From Gammaproteobacteria bacterium (GTDB lineage Bacteria > Pseudomonadota > Gammaproteobacteria > Steroidobacterales > SZUA-146), in assembly GCA_013002925.1 (NCBI GenBank), contig JABDLQ010000383.1, forward strand, positions 1 through 5,754: a stretch of 5,754 nucleotides of DNA, written 5' to 3'. The position numbers and the translations under genes were made by a program. Positions 1 to 5,754 of the stretch are shown piece by piece (position 1 is the first letter of the stretch; each line of letters begins with the position of its first letter). Below the pieces are notes generated by a model. The model did not search any database and was not told the origin of the DNA. It saw only the letters and a list, made by a program, of their open reading frames with translations.

Positions 1-247
1 GATACAATTTGTCGCCGGCAAATCCGACCACTTCAGCTTCAACCCGACTACGGTCCGGCGCCACAATCTGGCACCGCCCACCGATCGGGGCGCGGCAGCC
101 AACGGCTTCGAGTGTCAGACCGACGACACGCCGCAGTACACCCTCGACGACCAGGCCGGGGGCCGCGTTGATTTTTTTTTCGTACGCAGCAATTTGCGCA
201 GCCCACCGTGGACCACGGTTAAGCGGCAGGTGATCCGGATCAGTCAT
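1..247 (-). CDS. fliI: Flagellar export ATPase FliI, N-terminal fragment (runs off window)
   Basis: The first 82 residues of FliI, the F1-ATPase-beta-like enzyme that works with FliH at the cytoplasmic face of the flagellar type III export apparatus. The reading frame is open from the ATG at 247 to the window edge. Residues 33-50 (VVEGVLRRVVGLTLEAVG), then CRAPIGGRCQI (51-61) and VEAEVVGFAGDKLY (69-82), match the N-terminal beta-barrel region of the FliI/YscN/SctN family. The Walker A motif lies beyond the window, so catalytic competence cannot be judged. The start ATG overlaps the fliH stop as ATGA, and the upstream Shine-Dalgarno match is poor, so translation is probably coupled to fliH. 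Codons 23-26 contain nine consecutive A residues. A generic type III secretion ATPase is the only alternative, and the flagellar neighbours make fliI near certain. Confidence 0.93.
   Translation of the reverse strand, partial: MTDPDHLPLNRGPRWAAQIAAYEKKINAAPGLVVEGVLRRVVGLTLEAVGCRAPIGGRCQIVAPDRSRVEAEVVGFAGDKLY
172..180 (-). repeat. A9 homopolymer in the 5' part of fliI
   Basis: Nine consecutive A residues on the coding strand (T9 on the plus strand) span codons Glu23-Lys24-Lys25-Ile26 of fliI. In frame they read GAA AAA AAA ATC, so the zero frame contains the heptamer A AAA AAA, the classic form of a -1 slippery site. The frame is intact as sequenced. Runs of this length are known hot spots for polymerase slippage and for indel sequencing error. 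Confidence 0.85.
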
Positions 248-927
248 GCAGGCTTTTGCCCTGTACAGGCAGTGTCATCGGGCGCACGTTCGTCACCGAC
301 AATGGTTGCAATCAGTGCAGCCAGTCGTGCCTCGACACTGGCGTCGATACGCGAATATTCGGACACCACGCGGCAGCCACCGCGTGTCAACAATGGATCT
401 TCGATAAGTTGCCACGCGCGTTCGCCTTCCACGGGTTGCAAATACTTGCGCACAAGCGCCGCATCTTCGGGGTGCAGCTTGACCTGTACATCGCCCACAT
501 TGACTGGCAGCACGGCCAGCGCTTCACGGACAGCGCCGATGACATGTGATGGATCGGTTTTCAGTTCGCGGCGAATGATGTTGCGCGCAACAATCATCGC
601 CAGTTGTACAACTTGTTTCTCGACACATTCATCCAGTGTCTTAAACGGCCGGGCCAGTTGCTCAACCAGAGCGGCAAACCGTTGAGCTTGTTCCCTGTTT
701 TTTGCAACACCGGCTTCCTGACCGGCTTTCAGGCCCGCGGCATAAGCTTCGTCAAAGGCTTGCTTTTGCAAGGCTTCGAGCTCGGTAATGGAGACTCCCG
801 GTGACATGGCACCCTGGCTGGTGTCCGGCGCGAACTCCGGCGTTTCCCAACGGTCAAATTCAACCGCAGCAGAACGTCTCAACACGCTTTGCCCTGACCG
901 CTCCCGGGATACCTCCTGGTCAGACAT
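244..927 (-). CDS. fliH: Flagellar assembly protein FliH
   Basis: FliH binds and restrains the export ATPase FliI and tethers it to the rotor C-ring and export gate. From the ATG at 927 the product is 227 residues, a normal FliH length. Features in order: an N-terminal segment with a tryptophan in EFDRWETPEF (about residues 23-32); a glycine repeat GLKAGQEAG, giving the GxxxGxxxG pattern typical of FliH (about 65-73); a helical coiled-coil-like region; and the conserved C-terminal block GGCRVVSEYSRIDAS (about 183-197), which contacts FliI in known homologues. In-frame starts also exist at 936 (GTG) and 933 (ATG). I prefer 927 because GGTGAT, complementary to the 16S anti-Shine-Dalgarno, lies 4 nt upstream, and because it gives the same 8-nt overlap with fliG that fliG has with fliF. 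The stop overlaps the fliI start. Confidence 0.93.
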   Translation of the reverse strand: MSDQEVSRERSGQSVLRRSAAVEFDRWETPEFAPDTSQGAMSPGVSITELEALQKQAFDEAYAAGLKAGQEAGVAKNREQAQRFAALVEQLARPFKTLDECVEKQVVQLAMIVARNIIRRELKTDPSHVIGAVREALAVLPVNVGDVQVKLHPEDAALVRKYLQPVEGERAWQLIEDPLLTRGGCRVVSEYSRIDASVEARLAALIATIVGDERAPDDTACTGQKPA

Positions 928-1930
928 AGTCATCACCGGCGCCTGTCGAAATTACGATGTCGCCGGCATCGGCCATACGCTTGGCAACGACCAGAATTTC
1001 ACGCTGTGCCGCTTCCACATCGCTCAGGCGTACAGGACCCTTCGCTTCAAGATCTTCCTGCAGCATCTGCGCCGCGCGTTTTGACATGTTGCGGTAAATC
1101 TTGTCCTGCATTGCGGGGTCGGCACCTTTGACCGCCATCGCCAGTGTATCGCCGGAAATTTCGCGCAGGAGTGACTGTATCCCACGATCGCTGACGGCCA
1201 GCAAATTATCAAAGATGAACATGAGTTCCTGAATGCGTGCGACCAGTGTTTCGTCTTTCTGATTAATGTGCTCAACGACAGCTTCTTCCTGGCTGGTGCC
1301 AAGTGCATTCAGGATGCCGGCGGCAACTTTCTCGCCGCCAATTTTTTCCGACTTGGCGGCCGCGCTGCCGGCCGACTGCTTGTCGACCATGGCTTCCAGT
1401 TCTTTGAGCGCTGATTGCTGTACGTCATCGAGCTTGGCAATGCGAAACACCACGTCACCGCAAATGCCCTCCGGCAGCAAGCTGAGAACTTCCGCCGCGC
1501 GTTCAGCATCGAGATAGGCAAGCACGATGGCAATGATCTGTGGATGTTCGTTGCGGACCATTTCCACAATCGCCTTTGTTTCCATCCAGGCCAGGGCCTC
1601 GAGGCTTTTGCTGTCGGCGCCTGCAAAAATCCGGTCAAGCAGAGTATTGGCCTTGGCTTCGCCAAAGGCGTTGGTCAGCACATTGCGAATATACGCCTCG
1701 CCACCGGCGCTAATGCCGGCATGGTCTTCAAGCGTGGTGTCGAGCGTGGCAAATACGTCTTCGAGTTGATCTTTGCGAATCTGGGCCAGGCCACTCATGG
1801 CAACACCCAGTTTTTCGGCTTCTGTCGGGGCCATATGTTTGAGCACGGCGGCGGCATCCTTTTCGCCCAGCGACAGGAGTAAAATGGCGGCGCGCTGGGT
1901 GCCGTTAATCTGTTCTTGCGTATCAGCCAT
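920..1930 (-). CDS. fliG: Flagellar motor switch protein FliG
   Basis: FliG is the C-ring protein that sits on the MS ring (FliF) and interacts with the stator to make torque and set rotation direction. The 336 residues are a usual full length. The N-terminal FliF-binding domain is about residues 1-100. The middle domain has the EHPQ motif at 128-131 (NEHPQIIAIVLAYLD). A glycine linker (KIGG, 196-199) follows, then the C-terminal domain with MFIF at 237-240, corresponding to the family's MFVF motif. The torque-helix charges align with those of E. coli FliG: Lys268, Arg285, Glu292-Asp293 (Asp-Asp in E. coli) and Arg301. The protein ends GDDYV, close to the E. coli ending. The start overlaps the fliF stop by 8 nt (ATGGCTGA), with GGGTGG 6 nt upstream. 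The stop overlaps the fliH start in the same way. All key motifs are intact. Confidence 0.98.
   Translation of the reverse strand: MADTQEQINGTQRAAILLLSLGEKDAAAVLKHMAPTEAEKLGVAMSGLAQIRKDQLEDVFATLDTTLEDHAGISAGGEAYIRNVLTNAFGEAKANTLLDRIFAGADSKSLEALAWMETKAIVEMVRNEHPQIIAIVLAYLDAERAAEVLSLLPEGICGDVVFRIAKLDDVQQSALKELEAMVDKQSAGSAAAKSEKIGGEKVAAGILNALGTSQEEAVVEHINQKDETLVARIQELMFIFDNLLAVSDRGIQSLLREISGDTLAMAVKGADPAMQDKIYRNMSKRAAQMLQEDLEAKGPVRLSDVEAAQREILVVAKRMADAGDIVISTGAGDDYV
932..937 (-). promoter_or_regulatory. Ribosome binding site deciding the fliH start
   Basis: GGTGAT inside the 3' end of fliG matches the downstream half of the ideal Shine-Dalgarno sequence (GGAGGTGATC). It lies 4 nt before the ATG at 927, equivalent to about 7 nt from the GGAGG core. 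It overlaps the other candidate starts at 933 and 936 and so cannot serve them. Confidence 0.55.
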
Positions 1931-3542
1931 CTTCAGCCACCCATGACTTGACTACCTGTGCAACGCTCTCGGGGTTTTCAGCGGCCAGTTTTCTGGCGTT
2001 GTCGATGCGTTGTTCCACCGGAACGCTTGTTGGGGCGTCCAGGGCCGCAACCGCCTCTGAATCTTCCACGGCGAGCATCCTGTTGCCAGGCGCTGCGGGA
2101 TTACCCGGACCGGCAAGCTGCGGCACGGCGGCGGCCTGCAACAGGCCACGAGACATTGGGCGCAAGAGGCCAAAGATTACAATCAGCACCAGCAGCGCGC
2201 CCATGCCCTGCTTGAGCATGTCCCGAAACGCGGGGGTCTCCCAGAATTTTGGTTCGTCCGGGGCGGCACCCAGCGCAATAGTTTCAAACGAGGAATTGAC
2301 CACCTGAATACTGTCACCGCGTTCGGCATTGAAACCGACCGCTTCGCGCACGAGTGCGTTGATCTGATCAAGCTCAGTCTGGGTCCTTGGCGTGCTTACC
2401 TGTGTGCCATCAGCATCCATCGTTTGGCGGTCATCAACGATAACCGCCACGGACAAGCGCCGGATGCCACCTGAAGCCTGCCGGGTATGACTGACCGTTC
2501 GGTCTACTTCGTAATTACGCACAGCGCTGCGTGAAGTATCCACCGGTTTGAGCGTGCCGTCCGGATCGGTATTCTCATTGCCGCTGACCGGTGGCTGGTT
2601 GCTTACGGCACCCGGAATGCCCTTAGCGGCATTCGCGTCGCCGCGCCGCTCAGAGGAGGTGGTGTTTTCACTACGCAGTACACTGTTTTGGGGGTCGTAG
2701 GTTTCCTGTGTCTGTTCGCTGATCGTAAAATCCAGGTCGGCGACCACTTCGGCACGCACTTTGCCGATGCCGACGATAGGTGCCAAAAGTGCCTCGATGC
2801 GTTGTACGTAAGATTCCTCCACGCGCCGGGTGTGATCGAATTGATTGTCCGACATCGTAAAATCTTTCGAATTTTCCGGAGAATTAAGCATGCGTCCGGT
2901 CTGATCCACGACCGTCACCTGTTCGGCGTCGAGGCCAATGATGCTGCTCGCCAAAAAGTAGACGATCGACGAGACCTGCTCTTTTTCCAGGCGCTGGCCG
3001 GCGCGAACATCCACCAGCACAGAGGCGGTCGTTTTGCCGCGATCGCGGACGAAAACCGAGTCCTTCGCCAGCGCCAGATGTACTCGAGCGCTTCTGACCG
3101 GTTTGAGTTGCGCGATCGTGCGGCCAAGCTCGGTTTCGAGGCCATGGTTGTAGCGCTTGGTTTCGATAAACTGACTGACGCCCATGCCCGGGTCGTCCTT
3201 GAGCATGTCCAGGCCCAGACCTGAGGTTGACGGCAAGCCTTCACCGGCAAGTTTCATCCGGGCGTCGTAGACAAACTTTGCCGGTACGGTGACCCCGCCG
3301 TTGGCATGCAGTTTGTAGGGTATGCCGGCGCTTTGTAGTGACTGCACGATTTCCGCGGTCTGCTCGTCACTCAGATTAGAGTACAACAGGTTGTGATTTG
3401 GGGCGCGGGTCCAGAGAATAATCAACACCCCCAATGCGACGCTGGCGGCAATTCCAACAAGCGTCAAGAGCTGACGTACGGCGGGATTAACCAGTAGCCC
3501 CTGCAGGGGATTTGGCGGGTTTTGCAGAGTTACGCTATCCAT
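1923..3542 (-). CDS. fliF: Flagellar MS-ring protein FliF
   Basis: FliF forms the MS ring in the inner membrane, the base on which the flagellum is built. The 539 residues are slightly short of, but within, the family range. Transmembrane helix 1 lies at about 23-45, with a short basic/polar cytoplasmic N-terminus before it. The periplasmic ring-building domains follow, including the conserved GLPSTSGLGLD (102-112), ETKRYNHGLETELGRTI (127-143) and ARVHLALAKDSVF (152-164). A low-complexity Ser/Asn/Pro/Gly section (about 290-340) corresponds to the variable S-ring insert. The second membrane helix is at about 446-461 (MGALLVLIVIFGLL). The cytoplasmic tail ends RKLAAENPESVAQVVKSWV (517-535), the segment that binds FliG. 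The start at 3542 is the only plausible one, because the next in-frame Met is residue 95. Its Shine-Dalgarno is weak: AGGA about 14 nt upstream in a CA-rich leader. Confidence 0.98.
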   Translation of the reverse strand: MDSVTLQNPPNPLQGLLVNPAVRQLLTLVGIAASVALGVLIILWTRAPNHNLLYSNLSDEQTAEIVQSLQSAGIPYKLHANGGVTVPAKFVYDARMKLAGEGLPSTSGLGLDMLKDDPGMGVSQFIETKRYNHGLETELGRTIAQLKPVRSARVHLALAKDSVFVRDRGKTTASVLVDVRAGQRLEKEQVSSIVYFLASSIIGLDAEQVTVVDQTGRMLNSPENSKDFTMSDNQFDHTRRVEESYVQRIEALLAPIVGIGKVRAEVVADLDFTISEQTQETYDPQNSVLRSENTTSSERRGDANAAKGIPGAVSNQPPVSGNENTDPDGTLKPVDTSRSAVRNYEVDRTVSHTRQASGGIRRLSVAVIVDDRQTMDADGTQVSTPRTQTELDQINALVREAVGFNAERGDSIQVVNSSFETIALGAAPDEPKFWETPAFRDMLKQGMGALLVLIVIFGLLRPMSRGLLQAAAVPQLAGPGNPAAPGNRMLAVEDSEAVAALDAPTSVPVEQRIDNARKLAAENPESVAQVVKSWVAEDG

Positions 3543-3616
3543 CGTTGTGGGGGTTGTCCTGTGGTGCTGCGGTAAGTAGTGTAAAAAGTGTCAATAATCT
3601 GTCGCTGTCAGAAATA
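3543..3616 (-). other. fliE-fliF intergenic leader
   Basis: A 74-nt gap, the largest in the window. In transcript sense its second half is CA-rich and pyrimidine-rich with few G residues (ending CAACCCCCACAACG before the fliF ATG), so it should be largely unstructured. I see no convincing promoter, no sigma-54 -24/-12 pair and no hairpin followed by a U run, so fliE and fliF are most likely on one transcript. Confidence 0.5.
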
Positions 3617-3943
3617 TCACACGGGCATGTTCATTATTTCCTGGTAGGCATTTACCAGCTTGTTACGCACTTCGGTCATTGCACGAAAGGATAAATCGGC
3701 TTTTTGTAGCTGCAGCATGACTTCAGTGAGATGCGCATCAGGGTCGCCTTTTTCGAAAGATTCGGCCATGGCGACGGCAGTCTGTTGAGTCTCGTTGACG
3801 CTATTTATAGAGTCTTTTAGCAGTGATTTGAATTCACCTGCAGCGGTTTCCTGAACACCACTACCTGCCGGCAGTGATTGCTCCAGACGGCTGGCTGTCG
3901 CCCGCATCTGTGCCAGTAGCGCATTGATTTCCATGTTACTCAT
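3617..3943 (-). CDS. fliE: Flagellar hook-basal body protein FliE
   Basis: FliE is the small secreted protein that joins the MS ring to the proximal rod and is needed for export of later substrates. The 108 residues are the normal family length. The C-terminal half holds the family signature: EFKSLLKDSINSVN (37-50), the SFEKGDPDAHLTEVMLQLQKA stretch (about 62-82), SFRAMTEVRNKLVNAYQEIM (85-104) and a terminal MPV. There is no signal peptide, as expected for a substrate of the flagellar export machine. The ATG at 3943 has GGAG 10 nt upstream. An alternative ATG at 3934 would lie 19 nt from that site and is less likely. It is the first gene after the candidate sigma-54 promoter and so likely heads the fliEFGHI transcript. 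Confidence 0.97.
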   Translation of the reverse strand: MSNMEINALLAQMRATASRLEQSLPAGSGVQETAAGEFKSLLKDSINSVNETQQTAVAMAESFEKGDPDAHLTEVMLQLQKADLSFRAMTEVRNKLVNAYQEIMNMPV

Positions 3944-3995
3944 GAGCGTCGATCTCCAGTGTCAGTAGTCCGGCGTTTTGCACACCTGCCAATAC

Positions 3996-5330
3996 TTAAG
4001 CAAAATTCGGGCCAACCCTGTCGGGAATCGCGATCCCGGCATCTCTCAACCGTGCAATTTTATATCGCAAGGTGCGTGGACTGATGCCCAGGCGCTCCGC
4101 TGCGGCCTTACGGTTACCGTTGCCGGCGGTCAGCGCGTCGATAATCAGGCGCTCTTCTTTGTTGCGCAAATCGCAGCGCAATTCACCGGTGTCTTCTGGC
4201 GAGGTCGTGTGTGCAGCTTTTTCAAAACACAGATCTGCTGCATCGAGTGTTTCCCCGGATAACATAATCAGGCTGCGTTGCACGAGATTATCGAGCTCCC
4301 GAACATTGCCTGGCCAGTTGTGTGCGGTCAGGCGCTGTGCAGCAGCTGCGGTCAGCGAGACCGGTGTCCCGTTAACCGGGTTGCGTGCGAGCAGATGTTC
4401 GACCAACGGCACGATATCGCCGCGTCGTGCGCGCAATGGTGGCAGCGGCAATGGGAACACATTGAGCCGGTAGTACAGGTCTTCGCGAAACTGCCCCTCA
4501 TCAACGTGGCTTTTCAGATCGCGATTCGTCGTGGCCAGAACGCGCACATCCAGCGCTATCGTGCGCTGTCCGCCCAGGCGCTCGAGTTCGCGTTCCTGCA
4601 GCACGCGTAACAGTTTTGCCTGCAGAGCAAGATCCATTTCCGAGACTTCGTCGAGCAGCAAGGTGCCGCCCTGAGCCTGCTCGAATTTACCCGGCCGGCT
4701 CGCAATCGCGCCGGTAAACGCCCCTTTTTCGTGTCCAAAAAGTACCGCCTCCAGCATGTTTTCCGGAATCGCCGCGCAGTTAAGCGCAACAAAGGGTCCG
4801 TCAGCGCGCGCTGAGTGGCGGTGAATAAATCGTGCAAACACTTCCTTTCCGGTACCGCTTTCAACACTTAGCATGACAGTCGCTTCGCTGCCGGCCACGC
4901 GGCGTGCCAGTTCCAGAATTTTGACCGTCTGTGCATCACTGGCGACAAGGCCGTCGCCCGGCAAATCTGCAGGCAAAAACCGTTTGACTGTTTCAACCAG
5001 GGTCGAGGCGCCAAACGGTTTGACCAGATAATGATTGGCGCCAAGTCGCATCGCCTCCACTGCTTTTTGGATCGTGCCGTAAGCGGTCATCAGCACCACC
5101 GGGACTTCCGGATGCTGTGCTTTTATACGCTGCAATAATTCGATGCCATCCATCGGTTCCATCTGCACATCGGTGACTACCATCGCCACTTCCTGGTTGT
5201 CCATCGTGTCCAGTGCGGCGCCAGCTCCGGCAACAGCGCAAACTTTGAATCCGTCAAGGTCGAGCGTATCGCTCAGCGCTTCACGCAACTCGTCATCGTC
5301 TTCAACAATCAGAATGGTTTTGTCGTTCAT
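3996..5330 (-). CDS. flrC: Sigma-54-dependent flagellar response regulator FlrC/FleR
   Basis: FlrC is the two-component activator that, once phosphorylated by FlrB, opens sigma-54 promoters of middle flagellar genes. The 444 residues comprise three domains. The receiver (about 1-120) has acidic Asp11-Asp12, phospho-acceptor Asp54 (VVTDVQM), Thr82 and Lys104 (LVKPF). The AAA+ domain (about 130-365) has Walker A SVESGTGKE (155-163), the sigma-54 contact loop GAFTGA (203-208), Walker B GGTLLLDE (221-228), FREDLYYRLNVFPL (281-294) with the arginine-finger region, and WPGNVREL (339-346). A Fis-type helix-turn-helix (about 405-432, GNRKAAAERLGISPRTLRYK) binds DNA. One oddity is that Walker A begins with Val156, where this family almost always has Gly (GESGTGKE). 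The ATG overlaps the flrB stop as ATGA, with AGGA 6 nt upstream. The 3' end carries the fliE promoter. FleR and FlrC are names for the same family, and the flagellar neighbours rule out general NtrC-type regulators. Confidence 0.95.
   Translation of the reverse strand: MNDKTILIVEDDDELREALSDTLDLDGFKVCAVAGAGAALDTMDNQEVAMVVTDVQMEPMDGIELLQRIKAQHPEVPVVLMTAYGTIQKAVEAMRLGANHYLVKPFGASTLVETVKRFLPADLPGDGLVASDAQTVKILELARRVAGSEATVMLSVESGTGKEVFARFIHRHSARADGPFVALNCAAIPENMLEAVLFGHEKGAFTGAIASRPGKFEQAQGGTLLLDEVSEMDLALQAKLLRVLQERELERLGGQRTIALDVRVLATTNRDLKSHVDEGQFREDLYYRLNVFPLPLPPLRARRGDIVPLVEHLLARNPVNGTPVSLTAAAAQRLTAHNWPGNVRELDNLVQRSLIMLSGETLDAADLCFEKAAHTTSPEDTGELRCDLRNKEERLIIDALTAGNGNRKAAAERLGISPRTLRYKIARLRDAGIAIPDRVGPNFA
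3999..4014 (-). promoter_or_regulatory. Candidate sigma-54 promoter for the fliE operon, overlapping the flrC stop
   Basis: On the minus strand the sequence reads TGGCCCG-AATT-TTGCT, against the sigma-54 consensus TGGCACG-N4-TTGCW. Only one fixed position differs (A to C in the -24 box). The invariant GG (4013-4012) and GC (4001-4000) have exactly the required spacing. Transcription would begin near 3988, giving a leader of about 45 nt before the fliE ATG at 3943. The element is built from the last flrC codons (Val439 to the stop). Known biology fits: fliE operons in Vibrio and Pseudomonas are sigma-54-dependent and activated by FlrC/FleR. I did not identify an FlrC enhancer site. Confidence 0.8.
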
Positions 5331-5754
5331 GCTGTGTCCTTCGCTGGTGCTGTAGTGTGTTTCCTGCTTATCCCTGGCTTACTCAAAACTGCCGTGCAGC
5401 TTTGCTGTGCAGTTGCCGATACAAATTTCGCCAACCGGTGCGTCGATACTTCCTCCGGCGTGATTGCGCGTCGACTGACCTTTGCGCCGGTAAAATCGAT
5501 GCTTCGACCATGCTCCTGACCGGAGCCACTGGGTAGTGCTTTGTCGCGCGCCCCATTGGCAAGCCGCAGCGTAAAACTGGTGCCAGTTCCCGGCGTGGAT
5601 TTCACCGTGACATCGCCGCCATGCGCGCGCGCGGTGGAGCGCACCACGGCAAGTCCCAGACCCGTGCCGCCCGGGCGTGTGGTAAAAAACGGTTCGAATA
5701 TTCGTGCACGGGTTTTTGCCGGCATTCCGGGGCCGTTGTCGATCACTGTCAGTT
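5327..5754 (-). CDS. flrB: Flagellar sensor histidine kinase FlrB/FleS, C-terminal fragment
   Basis: The last 141 residues of the histidine kinase that phosphorylates FlrC; the frame is open to the window edge. The visible part is the HATPase_c ATP-binding domain. It has the G1 box DNGPGM (fragment residues 5-10), the F box IFEPFFTT (18-25), the G2 box GGTGLGLAV (28-36), then HGGDVTVKSTPGTGTSFTLRL (44-64), which ends the fold. The sensor domain and phospho-accepting His lie outside the window. About 76 residues follow the fold, rich in Ser, Thr, Ala and Lys with no recognisable motif, which is longer than kinases of this type usually carry. The stop overlaps the flrC start (ATGA), so the pair is probably co-translated. 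The kinase class is certain; the flrB name rests on the adjacent flrC and flagellar genes. Confidence 0.9.
   Translation of the reverse strand, partial: LTVIDNGPGMPAKTRARIFEPFFTTRPGGTGLGLAVVRSTARAHGGDVTVKSTPGTGTSFTLRLANGARDKALPSGSGQEHGRSIDFTGAKVSRRAITPEEVSTHRLAKFVSATAQQSCTAVLSKPGISRKHTTAPAKDTA

Noticed and set aside
172..180. The T9 tract on the plus strand as an intrinsic terminator
   Set aside because: No GC-rich hairpin precedes it on the plus strand, and no plus-strand gene ends there. It is internal to fliI coding sequence.
260..269. 10-bp palindrome CCTGTACAGG near the end of fliH
   Set aside because: It occurs once in coding sequence, has no U tract and no partner site, and is compatible with chance.
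1285..1301. TGGCACC on the minus strand in fliG, resembling a sigma-54 -24 box
   Set aside because: The GC of the -12 box is absent at the required spacing, and the site is internal to conserved fliG coding sequence.
1415..1882. A 155-codon open frame on the plus strand inside fliG, and similar plus-strand frames within flrC, fliF, fliH and fliI
   Set aside because: These lie opposite well-recognised conserved genes, show no recognisable family, and are expected by chance in moderately GC-rich coding DNA.
3498..3509. 12-bp perfect palindrome CCCCTGCAGGGG at the start of fliF
   Set aside because: It encodes the conserved N-terminal Asn-Pro-Leu-Gln-Gly region, and one short palindrome is not evidence for an operator.
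3570..3585. TTGACA-like sequence in the fliE-fliF gap as a sigma-70 promoter
   Set aside because: No acceptable -10 element lies 16-18 nt downstream. The only TACACT is 5 nt away.
5436..5455. GGAAG...CGC pair in the flrB tail with sigma-54-like spacing, as a promoter for flrC
   Set aside because: Only the GG/GC dinucleotides and few other bases match, so it is much weaker than the site at 3999-4014, and flrC is coupled to flrB by ATGA overlap.

Overview
The window is one block of a polar-flagellum gene cluster, and every gene lies on the minus strand. In transcription order (high to low coordinates) it holds the 3' end of flrB/fleS (sensor kinase), flrC/fleR (sigma-54 activator), fliE, fliF, fliG, fliH and the 5' end of fliI. 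This gene order and the FlrBC/FleSR regulatory pair point to a gammaproteobacterium that builds its flagellum through a sigma-54 cascade, as Vibrio and Pseudomonas do. The genus cannot be read from the sequence. Base composition is moderately GC-rich, and no genes, RNAs or mobile elements appear on the plus strand.

Positions 5754-3996 are regulatory. The FlrB fragment carries the ATP-binding part of the kinase and runs into flrC through an ATGA overlap. FlrC has a receiver domain, a AAA+ sigma-54-activating domain with an intact GAFTGA loop, and a Fis-type helix-turn-helix. A strong candidate sigma-54 promoter overlaps the last codons and stop of flrC and points into fliE. The likely circuit is FlrB phosphorylating FlrC, which then activates the fliE operon directly downstream.

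Positions 3943-1 are structural and export genes. They encode FliE (MS-ring/rod junction), FliF (MS ring), FliG (rotor/switch, torque), FliH (regulator of the export ATPase) and FliI (export ATPase). From fliF onward the genes overlap by 8, 8 and 4 nt, which suggests translational coupling. The only gaps are 52 nt (flrC-fliE, holding the promoter's downstream part and the leader) and 74 nt (fliE-fliF).

I found no undescribed system here. The points worth checking are the promoter embedded in the flrC stop, a Gly-to-Val change in the FlrC Walker A motif, a long low-constraint C-terminal tail on FlrB, and an A9 run early in fliI.
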